Shown here piece after piece: positions 25,293-31,830 of a stretch of 37,775 bases of DNA. The stretch's first letter is position 1; each line of letters starts with the position of its first letter. Source of the DNA: Gammaproteobacteria bacterium (GTDB lineage Bacteria > Pseudomonadota > Gammaproteobacteria > Steroidobacterales > Steroidobacteraceae). The notes below the pieces were generated by a model, which saw only the letters and a program-made list of their open reading frames with translations, was not told where the DNA came from and ran no database searches. Position numbers and translations under genes: made by a program. Location: contig JAQGOG010000114.1 of NCBI GenBank assembly GCA_028293765.1, forward strand, positions 1-37,775. The letters run 5' to 3'.

Positions 25293-26876
25293 TCAGCCCT
25301 CCAGCTTCGGCAACTGCTCGCCAGGTACCCAGAACCCATGGACCTGCCCTACGACGCGATAAGGCATCTTGATGCGTGCCACCGGTCCGGCATCGAGGTT
25401 CTGCGTATCCACGAGAACGAGGTCCGACCGTCCGTTTTCCTTCTTGTGATCCGCGATGCCCATCAGGTAGCCGTCCGCCTCAGCGGCACCCGCTTTACGG
25501 GGCACGAAGGTCATCTCGGCCAGACTCACATCCGGACCCGGTGAATAGATCCTGGTGCTCATCTTCTGATGATCGAACATGACCCAGCCGCGGTTGTCCG
25601 GACCGAATGAGTTCAGGAAGCCATAGCGATAGGGCAAGGTGTGATAGCGGTCATCCTGCCGCGCCAACGCGCCGGTAATCTCGGGATACACCGTCTGCAC
25701 CTCGTATGCCTTGTTCCGCTTGTTCGCGAGGTTGATCTTGAAGCGACGCACGCGCCCTGCCGCCTTCCTGGGATCGAACGGCTCGTGCAGGCTCGGGAAG
25801 AACGGGAACTGGTTGCCTTCGCCGCCGTCCATGTCCACATAGCAGGTGTCGCCGTCCGACCACGCACCCATCAGATGGGTGCACATGAGCTGCTGTCCGG
25901 TGAACCAGCGCACGTCGCGGCCGTCACCCCCACGCCGCATCACACCCATGTAACTCGGTAAGGTGGAGTCCCAGGCGAAATGCACCTGCCCCGCCTGGAT
26001 CTGCGCCATGTTGGTGGCCAGCGGGACGATGAAAAACGCGATGTGTTTTTGCGTGACGGCGAAGTCGTGGATCATGCCCACATAGGGCGGCTTGATCCAG
26101 GCTTCCCAGTTGATCTTGCCGCCGCGGTCGGCTGAGAAGACGTAGATGTCGTCCGACGCCAGGCCCTTCGCCTCGTAGCCGAAGGAGACATACTCCCCCG
26201 TTACCGGGTCTATCTTTGGGTGCGCCGTGTGGGTCTGCGACTTCAGTCCGCCGCCGAAGGTGTAGTAGTCGTCCGTCGTCTCCAGCGTGACCGGATTCAT
26301 CGTGACCGGCGGGCTGTCCTCTTTGAACACGAGGAGCTTGCCGTGATGGTAGAACAGCTGCGTGTTGGCCGTTCCACGGCTCACGCCGGCGACGCTCGGA
26401 TCGTCCGTGGTCGGATTGCGGTACATTCCGAACAGAGACCGGCGCGCGGCGTGCTGGGCTTTCCAGCGCTGCGTGCGGGCGTAGCGGGTCCTGTAGTCGA
26501 CATGGCCGTCTTTGATCCGGAACATGCTGACATGGCCTTCGCCGTCGAAGCCGATGTCGTTGCCGTACTTGGCCTGCTTGGGGTACTGCGGGTCGGGGCC
26601 GACACGGAAGAACGCACCGTCGAGATCGGCGGGCAGCTGTCCGTCAACCTCGCAGTCGAACAACTCGACCTCCGACCGGTTGACGGCCCCGGCCTCACTG
26701 CCACCGCCGCCGAACGCCCGGGGATCATTCGGAAAGAGCACGGCAGCCTCGCCGGAGCCCGGGGCGATGGCGCCTCCCACGGCAAGCCCGGCACCCGCGG
26801 CGGCAGCCCCGCTCAAGAAGCCTCGCCGATCGAAACGGCGGCCGTTCGGGGTCCGGCTGTTGGAATCACTGCTCAT
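25293..26876 (-). CDS. Carotenoid/lignostilbene cleavage oxygenase family protein with Tat signal
   Basis: The 527-residue enzyme belongs to the carotenoid cleavage oxygenase family, non-haem iron enzymes that split C=C bonds of carotenoids, stilbenes or phenylpropenes into aldehydes. The four iron histidines are visible: H219 (TAHPKIDP), H270 (MIHDFAVT), H334 (CTHLMGAW) and H513 (VHGFWVPGE). The N-terminus FDRRGFLSGAAAAGAGLAVGG is a Tat-type leader, so the enzyme may be exported folded. I chose the ATG at 26876 over 26957 because AGAGG lies eight bases upstream and the leader then starts normally. It is first in an operon with the aldehyde dehydrogenase and has a sigma-70-like promoter about 80 bases upstream. 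Lignostilbene, isoeugenol and apocarotenoid substrates are all possible. Confidence 0.9.
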   Translation of the reverse strand: MSSDSNSRTPNGRRFDRRGFLSGAAAAGAGLAVGGAIAPGSGEAAVLFPNDPRAFGGGGSEAGAVNRSEVELFDCEVDGQLPADLDGAFFRVGPDPQYPKQAKYGNDIGFDGEGHVSMFRIKDGHVDYRTRYARTQRWKAQHAARRSLFGMYRNPTTDDPSVAGVSRGTANTQLFYHHGKLLVFKEDSPPVTMNPVTLETTDDYYTFGGGLKSQTHTAHPKIDPVTGEYVSFGYEAKGLASDDIYVFSADRGGKINWEAWIKPPYVGMIHDFAVTQKHIAFFIVPLATNMAQIQAGQVHFAWDSTLPSYMGVMRRGGDGRDVRWFTGQQLMCTHLMGAWSDGDTCYVDMDGGEGNQFPFFPSLHEPFDPRKAAGRVRRFKINLANKRNKAYEVQTVYPEITGALARQDDRYHTLPYRYGFLNSFGPDNRGWVMFDHQKMSTRIYSPGPDVSLAEMTFVPRKAGAAEADGYLMGIADHKKENGRSDLVLVDTQNLDAGPVARIKMPYRVVGQVHGFWVPGEQLPKLEG

Positions 26877-26958
26877 GGAAAGGCCTCTTGTCGTGCCCCG
26901 CGAGCCCGGATCGCGCGTGGAATCGGGTCGACAGGTGGATGGCGTGAACGCAGCCACG

Positions 26959-26986
26959 AGTATAGGAAGCGCCCCATGCGAGTCAA
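26959..26986 (-). promoter_or_regulatory. Sigma-70-like promoter of the oxygenase/aldehyde dehydrogenase operon
   Basis: On the minus strand TTGACT (26986-26981) and TATACT (26964-26959) are separated by 16 bases. Both hexamers differ from consensus at one position. Transcription would start near 26952, about 75 bases before the oxygenase ATG. The element lies in the divergent gap shared with the aminotransferase gene. Confidence 0.55.
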
Positions 26987-27086
26987 TTTACCCGCGCGGA
27001 TGCGCCATCAGCCGGATACGACCGGGTGAACGCGCCGCCGGCGATCAGGTATCGTGGGTTCGGGCGCCGGGGCCAGGAGAACGCAT

Positions 27087-28235
27087 TTGTTGACGATTGG
27101 ATCGCAGCGACCGCTTTTCGATATCCCAGCGGGCATCGCTTATTTCAACACTTCCTACAATGCACCGCTGCTGAACACCTCGCGTGCACGGCTCGTCGCA
27201 GGGGCAGGCGCCAAGAGCCATCCCTGGGAGCGGCTGGCGGCGGACTTCTTCGACGATGCTGAGCGCGTCCGCGAGCTGGCGGCCGGCGTTTTTGGCGGCG
27301 ACGCGGACGGCTATGCCGTCGTGCCCGCGGCGAGCTACGGGCTGAGCGCGGCGGCGCGGGCTATCGAGCCACACTTGAAGTCGGGTGACCGAATCGTGGT
27401 GCTCGACGAGGAGTTTCCCTCCAACGTCCTGCCTTGGCAACGCGTCGCCCGGGAGACTGGCGCGGTGATGACGACGGTTCCGACGCCCGAGGATGGTGAC
27501 TGGACGTCACGGACCGTAGCCTGCATCGCTCAGGGCGCGCGAGTCGCGGCGCTACCCAACTGTCACTGGACAAACGGAGCTCGGCTCGATCTCGTGGCGA
27601 TCGGTAAAGCGTGCCGAGCAGCAGGTGCCACCCTCGTCCTGGACAACACGCAGTCGCTGGGCGCCATGCCTTTCGACATGGCAGCCGTGCAACCGGACTT
27701 TGTCGTCGCGGCCGGCTACAAATGGCTGCTGTGCCCGTACGGCTTCGGCCTGATGTATGTCGCTCCGGGTTGGCGCGACGCGCGACCCCTGGAGGAGAGC
27801 TGGCAAGCGCGAACCAACGCCGCGGACTTCACAGCGCTGGTCAATTATGGCGACACCTACATGCCAGGTGCCCGTCGCTTCGATGTGGGTGAAAAGTGCA
27901 CACCGACCCAACTGCCGGGCGCAATCGCCGCGCTGGAACAGCTGCAGGCTTGGGGTGTGGCCGAGGTGGCCCGGAGCCTCGCCGAGATCAACAGCCGGAT
28001 CCAGGCGCGGCTGGAGGCTCTGGGCTTTAGACTGCCGCCACAGGCGCAGCGCTGCCCCCATATGTTCGGCGCACGCCTGCCCGAGCGCTTCACGGGAGAC
28101 TTTGTTGGAGCCCTCCGTGCCCAAAAAGTGTTCGTCAGCCAGCGCGGCGCGTCCGTCCGCTTTGCGCCGCATCTGCATGTAACCGAAGCCGATATCGAGC
28201 AGCTCTTCGCTGCCTTGGAGCGCACGCTCGCGTAG
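27087..28235 (+). CDS. Class V aminotransferase (NifS/kynureninase-like fold), PLP enzyme
   Basis: This fold-type I PLP enzyme has about 382 residues. The Schiff-base lysine lies in AAGYKWLLCPYG (residue 212 from this start), and the PLP-binding Asp in LVLDNTQSLGAMPFD. LPNCHWTNGARLDL supplies the ring-stacking His. The N-terminal FNTSYNAPLLN and GYAVVPAASYGLSAAARAI fit class V aminotransferases and relatives. A cysteine desulfurase loop with catalytic Cys is not evident, so aminotransferase or lyase activity is more likely. I use the TTG at 27087 because AGGAG lies seven bases upstream; a second TTG at 27090 and a GTG at 27054 are alternatives. The gene is divergent from the oxygenase operon and convergent with the ATL gene. 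Its substrate is unknown. Confidence 0.83.
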   Translation: MLTIGSQRPLFDIPAGIAYFNTSYNAPLLNTSRARLVAGAGAKSHPWERLAADFFDDAERVRELAAGVFGGDADGYAVVPAASYGLSAAARAIEPHLKSGDRIVVLDEEFPSNVLPWQRVARETGAVMTTVPTPEDGDWTSRTVACIAQGARVAALPNCHWTNGARLDLVAIGKACRAAGATLVLDNTQSLGAMPFDMAAVQPDFVVAAGYKWLLCPYGFGLMYVAPGWRDARPLEESWQARTNAADFTALVNYGDTYMPGARRFDVGEKCTPTQLPGAIAALEQLQAWGVAEVARSLAEINSRIQARLEALGFRLPPQAQRCPHMFGARLPERFTGDFVGALRAQKVFVSQRGASVRFAPHLHVTEADIEQLFAALERTLA

Positions 28236-28292
28236 TGCCGCGACTCGCGCTCATCTCTCGCCGCAGCCACACTCTCGCGCCGCGTCGCAATC

Positions 28293-28691
28293 CTATACTT
28301 CGTCGAGCTCTGTCAGGGTAGAACGCGGAACCCGGCCATCCTGCACCGCAATTCCTTCGGCGCGCAGGCGCCGGGCTTGCTCTTTGTGCTCGTGGGATGA
28401 CTTGGGAAACACGATGCGGCCGCCCGCACCTACGACGCGGTGCCAGGGCAGATGCAGAGAGTCGGGAGCCATCCTCAGCGCGAAGCCTGCCTGGCGTGCG
28501 CGTCCGGGCAATCCGGCACTCCGGGCAACCGCTCCGTAGGTGGAGACCTGTCCGCGGGGAATGGCACAGACGACGTGCCAGATTGCTTGCAGTGCGGGAT
28601 TATCGTCAGGCGCGACTGGCTTCCGCGACCGGGAGGTCGTTGCGCTGAGCGGTCGAAATAGCGCGGCAGGTATCTTCGTCTTACGCGTCAC
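28293..28691 (-). CDS. Alkyltransferase-like (ATL) DNA-repair protein
   Basis: The 132-residue protein has the C-terminal domain of O6-alkylguanine-DNA alkyltransferases but carries PWHRVV (Trp83) where the enzymes have PCHRV. ATL proteins of this kind bind alkylated guanine without repairing it and flag it for nucleotide excision repair. The Arg/helix region IPRGQVSTYGAVARSAGLPGRARQAGFALR (about 45-74, in parts) is typical of the DNA-binding part. A basic 30-residue N-terminal extension precedes the domain. The start is a GTG at 28691 with no strong ribosome binding site, so the true start could be further in. It stands alone between a class V aminotransferase and a SYLF gene. Confidence 0.85.
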   Translation of the reverse strand: MTRKTKIPAALFRPLSATTSRSRKPVAPDDNPALQAIWHVVCAIPRGQVSTYGAVARSAGLPGRARQAGFALRMAPDSLHLPWHRVVGAGGRIVFPKSSHEHKEQARRLRAEGIAVQDGRVPRSTLTELDEV

Positions 28692-28732
28692 GAGAAGCGT
28701 GGATGAAATCAGGCGTGGGCGATGGACATAGT

Positions 28733-28766
28733 ATTACCCAACGCAGCGGTGCCTGCGTTGGGTAAT
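28733..28766 (-). terminator. Perfect 14-bp hairpin after the SYLF gene
   Basis: ATTACCCAACGCAG (28733-28746) and CTGCGTTGGGTAAT (28753-28766) pair perfectly around a six-base loop. On the minus strand it begins 23 bases after the stop of the SYLF gene and ends before the ATL gene, so it probably ends the SYLF transcript. No T-run follows, so it may instead be a REP-like element or an mRNA-stabilising hairpin. Confidence 0.5.
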
Positions 28767-28789
28767 CACTGCTGCGCAGTCGCGCTCGC

Positions 28790-29368
28790 CTAGCTCGCCG
28801 ACCGCGGCTTGTAGGAGAACTTCTGGCCCTGCAGGGCGGCCTCGTACATCGCGCCGCCTTTCACGATCGTGAACACCGCCATTCCTTTGTAATAGCCGCC
28901 CGCTGAGGCTGTCGTGGCATCCTTCTTCCCGGCGCTGGCGCCGCTGCTGGCCCCGGTTGTGCCGGCTGTGCCTGAGGCTGCTGCCGTGATCGCGACCGCA
29001 CTGACCCCGGCGCCAAACTCGAAATTCCCATTGGTGAATTCGTCGAACGCCCGCTTGTCCTCGAAGAAGATGATCTGGCTGTACGCCTGGCCGCCAGCCT
29101 GGAATCCAACGCTGAGCTGGGTCATCGAGGTATCCCCGACGTATTTGCCATGTTCGTACACGCGACCGTCGCCATGCGCGGCTCCGACCACCAGACCGCC
29201 CTTGCCGATGGTGGGAAATACGGCATAGCCGTAGCTCTTGGGGAAGTACTCAGCGCTTTCCCCTGCGTTCTTGAACAGGTTGATCGTGTCGGGATAGCTC
29301 GCCCCCAGTGCGACAGCGGCCGGCACCAGCAGCGCCGTCATCATCAGAAAAGTACGAATCGCCCTCAT
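28790..29368 (-). CDS. Exported SYLF (YSC84-like) domain protein
   Basis: The 192-residue protein has a signal peptide to about residue 23 and a SYLF domain of the YSC84 type, a lipid-binding fold. Conserved blocks are AEYFPKSYGYAVFPTIGKGGLVVG (about 39-62, in parts), VYEHGKYVGDTSMTQLSVGFQAGGQAYSQIIFFEDKRAFDEF (about 70-111, in parts) and the C-terminal KGMAVFTIVKGGAMYEAALQGQKF (in parts). Between them lies a low-complexity Ala/Gly/Ser/Thr stretch at about 129-158. The ATG at 29368 has GGGAGAGG upstream. Bacterial members are exported and their role is not firmly known. The gene is divergent from the GntR operon. Confidence 0.87.
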   Translation of the reverse strand: MRAIRTFLMMTALLVPAAVALGASYPDTINLFKNAGESAEYFPKSYGYAVFPTIGKGGLVVGAAHGDGRVYEHGKYVGDTSMTQLSVGFQAGGQAYSQIIFFEDKRAFDEFTNGNFEFGAGVSAVAITAAASGTAGTTGASSGASAGKKDATTASAGGYYKGMAVFTIVKGGAMYEAALQGQKFSYKPRSAS

Positions 29369-29570
29369 AAACCTCTCCCGCGACTGTCGTCGTCCTCATT
29401 CAAATAAAAACGATTGCGCCTTCGGTTCGCGGCTTTCGTCCGCGAGGACACCGCCCCACGGGCCGGACTGCCCCTGGTGGTCGGCGAACCTCAGGTTCAC
29501 CCGGCGCGGTAGCGATACAGCATTCGATGTGCCCAAAACTGAGGCGCGGCGGTGTCGCGCGCCGAATTGC

Positions 29571-29599
29571 TTGCCACTGCGTCGATATTTGATTATAAA
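29571..29599 (+). promoter_or_regulatory. Sigma-70-like promoter of the GntR operon
   Basis: TTGCCA (29571-29576) and TATAAA (29594-29599) are separated by 17 bases. The -10 region is AT-rich in a GC-rich background. The start of transcription would fall near 29606, inside the inverted repeats, about 20 bases before the GntR ATG at 29627. Confidence 0.5.
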
Positions 29600-29617
29600 T
29601 CTTTGATCAAAAATCAA
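29589..29617 (+). promoter_or_regulatory. Palindromic operator candidate over the GntR promoter
   Basis: TTGATT (29589-29594) and AATCAA (29612-29617) form an inverted repeat. Within it TTTGATCAAA (29602-29611) is a perfect 10-base palindrome. Together they cover the -10 and the likely start site of transcription. GntR/FCD regulators bind such palindromes and commonly repress their own operon, so this is a good operator candidate for the adjacent regulator. Confidence 0.5.
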
Positions 29618-29626
29618 GGACTGCAC

Positions 29627-30328
29627 ATGCCGGACCGTTCACAGCTGGGATTGGCCCGCATCGAGCGCGAGACGGTTCAGGAGCGGGTTTATGGGGTCCT
29701 TCGGGAGCGGCTGATGCGCGGCGGTTTCGAACCCGGCCAGAAGCTCAAGATCGCGGAGCTCGCGAGCGCCCTGGGCACCAGTGCGATGCCTGTCCGTGAG
29801 GCACTCAATCGCCTGACGGCGGAACGAGCCATTGAAGCCCTGCCCAATCGGAGCGTGCGCGTGCCCGCCCTGTCGAAGGACTCGCTTCAAGACCTCATGG
29901 AAACCCGGTTTGCGGTCGAGGGACTGGCGGTTGCCCGCGCCGCGTCGAACATGACACCCGACACGCTGGCAACACTGCGTCAGTTCATCGCCGCACAAAG
30001 CGAGACCGACGCGGAGCACGTCTCAGAAGGCAGCGCCGCACAGAATCGGGCCTTCCACTTCGCGATCTACCGCCAATCCGGGTCGAGCGTCCTGGTGCCG
30101 ATCATCGAGAGCCTGTGGCTGCAGTTCGGGCCCTACCTGCGCGTCGCCTCGGACCGATTCGACGGCCGCGAAGGTCGCGGTACTAATTTTCACGTGGAGA
30201 TCGTCGATGCCCTGGCTCGCGGTGATGGCAAGGCCGCCCGCGCGGCGTTGGAATCCGACATCGGCCGGTCGTTCGATCTCGTGATGACCGATCAGAGAGT
30301 CTGGCAGCAACATGGAGGAGCCGCGTGA
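29627..30328 (+). CDS. GntR family transcriptional regulator with FCD ligand domain
   Basis: The 233-residue regulator has a winged helix domain at about 14-75 (QERVYGVLRERLMRGGFEPGQKL and AMPVREALNRLTAERAIE, in parts). A helical FCD domain follows from about 85 (LMETRFAVEGLAVARA), with HFAIYRQSG and HVEIVDALARGD carrying the histidines typical of metal or ligand sites. I chose the ATG at 29627, because AAGGA lies six bases upstream and the promoter and operator lie just before; an ATG at 29552 would place the promoter inside the gene. It heads a tight operon with a GTGA overlap to the next gene. FCD members respond to organic acids or sugar acids of the pathway they control, so an operon-specific ligand is likely. 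Confidence 0.9.
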   Translation: MPDRSQLGLARIERETVQERVYGVLRERLMRGGFEPGQKLKIAELASALGTSAMPVREALNRLTAERAIEALPNRSVRVPALSKDSLQDLMETRFAVEGLAVARAASNMTPDTLATLRQFIAAQSETDAEHVSEGSAAQNRAFHFAIYRQSGSSVLVPIIESLWLQFGPYLRVASDRFDGREGRGTNFHVEIVDALARGDGKAARAALESDIGRSFDLVMTDQRVWQQHGGAA

Positions 30329-30720
30329 CTACGCCTTCCACCCCATTGCCGCCCGAGCCCGCTGCCGCTAGGCCGGACCCCGGCTTCGAGCTCTATGATC
30401 TGCGCGTCGAGGTCGTCGTACCGCCCGACCGCCAGATCTACTGCGGAGCGCGCGCCGGCGATTATTTCGAGCTGCAGGGCGAAATGTTGCAACTGCCGCC
30501 CGGACAAGGGTTTTCGATTTACTCGCTGGCCGCGCTGTTACCCCTGCTACCCGCCAAGCAGCGCGTCACGGATCCCAACGACTGGATGACATCGGATGCC
30601 GAGGTCGCCTGTCCCGACCCCAACTGTCCGACCCGGTTCCGGATCACCCGCATCGGGCGGCGTCATTTCCGGCGATCTGACGTAACGGCGGTCCCTCTTC
30701 CAGCGCAAGAGCCAAAGTGA
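30325..30720 (+). CDS. TIGR04076-like small protein of unknown function
   Basis: The 131-residue protein fits the pattern of the TIGR04076 family: an opening strand YDLRVEVVVPPDRQIYCGARAGDYFEL (in parts), then LPPGQGFSIYSLAALLPLLPAKQR. The C-terminal part adds CPDPNCPTRFRITRI. I assign the family from this pattern with moderate confidence. Three cysteines are present, two as CPDPNC, which could bind a metal. The start is a GTG at 30325 overlapping the TGA stop of the regulator (GTGA), so translation is coupled. It ends in another GTGA overlap with the aldo/keto reductase. The position between regulator and reductase suggests it serves the same pathway, as a small binding protein or enzyme partner. 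Confidence 0.68.
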   Translation: MTTPSTPLPPEPAAARPDPGFELYDLRVEVVVPPDRQIYCGARAGDYFELQGEMLQLPPGQGFSIYSLAALLPLLPAKQRVTDPNDWMTSDAEVACPDPNCPTRFRITRIGRRHFRRSDVTAVPLPAQEPK

Positions 30721-31757
30721 TCCCCCGCTATACCCTCCCCGATGGCTATGCGATCTCGAGGATCATCAAGGGCGGCTGGCATCTGGCCGGCGATCATGGT
30801 GCGATCGACCCTGAGCAGGCACGCCGCGACATGGCCAGGTTCGTCGAAGCAGGCATCACGAGCTTCGATTGCGCCGACATCTACACAGGCGTGGAGCTTC
30901 TCATCGGGACCTTTCGGCAGGCCTACCCCTCGTTGGCCCAACAGGTCCAGGTTCACACGAAATTCGTTCCCGATTTGTCGAACCTGCAGTCGCTGGACGG
31001 CCGTTACGTGGAAGGGATCATCGATCGATCGCTGCAGCGGCTGGGCGTGGAGCGCCTCGACCTCGTGCAGTTCCACTGGTGGGATTTCACGGTACCTCGC
31101 TATGTCGAGACCGCGTTGGAGCTCGATCGTCTGCGCCGCGCCGGCAAGATTGCACATCTGGGCGTCACCAATTTCGACACACCGCGCCTGACTGAGTTGG
31201 TGGCTGCGGGGATTCCAATCGTTTCGCACCAGCTGCAATACTCCCTGGTCGACGACCGTCCCAGTGACGCGATGGCCGAATTCTGCCGACTCCACGGAGT
31301 CGTGCTTCTATGCTACGGCACGGTCGCTGGAGGCTTTCTCTCCGAGCGCTGGCTCGGCAAACCCGAGCCAGCGCTCGAGCTCTCGAATCGCTCATTGACC
31401 AAATACAGGTTGATCATCGATGATTTTGGCGGCTGGACCCTGTTCCAACAACTGCTGGCCGCGCTGGCGCGAATTGCCGCCCGGTACGGCACCGATATCG
31501 CCTCGATTGCCTCCCGCGCCATCCTCGACCGGCCACAGGTTGCCGCAGCAATCGTGGGCGCCACGAATACGGCCCATCTGCGCGCCCACACTCAGATTGG
31601 CTCACTACAGCTCGATGCAGCGGATCTGGCCGCGATCGCGGCTGTCACCCGTCGCCGTAGCGGCCCGAGAGGCGATGTCTACGATCTCGAACGCGATCGA
31701 ACGGGCCGGCATGGCCAGATCATGAAGTACGAATTGAATTCAGTGCCAGCGGGGTAG
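30717..31757 (+). CDS. Aldo/keto reductase family oxidoreductase
   Basis: The 346-residue protein has the aldo/keto reductase barrel. The catalytic tetrad is visible: D51 and Y56 in FDCADIYTG, K82 in VHTKF and H120 in QFHWWD. The cofactor end shows AAAIVGATNTAHLR and IPIVSHQLQYS, as in NADP(H)-dependent members. It reduces carbonyl groups, or oxidises alcohols, of a substrate that cannot be named. The start is a GTG at 30717, overlapping the previous stop by four bases. The TonB receptor gene begins 73 bases after its stop. The operon order suggests import through the receptor, conversion here, and control by the GntR regulator. Confidence 0.9.
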   Translation: MIPRYTLPDGYAISRIIKGGWHLAGDHGAIDPEQARRDMARFVEAGITSFDCADIYTGVELLIGTFRQAYPSLAQQVQVHTKFVPDLSNLQSLDGRYVEGIIDRSLQRLGVERLDLVQFHWWDFTVPRYVETALELDRLRRAGKIAHLGVTNFDTPRLTELVAAGIPIVSHQLQYSLVDDRPSDAMAEFCRLHGVVLLCYGTVAGGFLSERWLGKPEPALELSNRSLTKYRLIIDDFGGWTLFQQLLAALARIAARYGTDIASIASRAILDRPQVAAAIVGATNTAHLRAHTQIGSLQLDAADLAAIAAVTRRRSGPRGDVYDLERDRTGRHGQIMKYELNSVPAG

Positions 31758-31830
31758 TCCTACGCTCCCAGCACGACGCGAATGCTCGACAACCGTAATT
31801 GACCGTTCAAAACATGGGGAGCGGTAAAAA

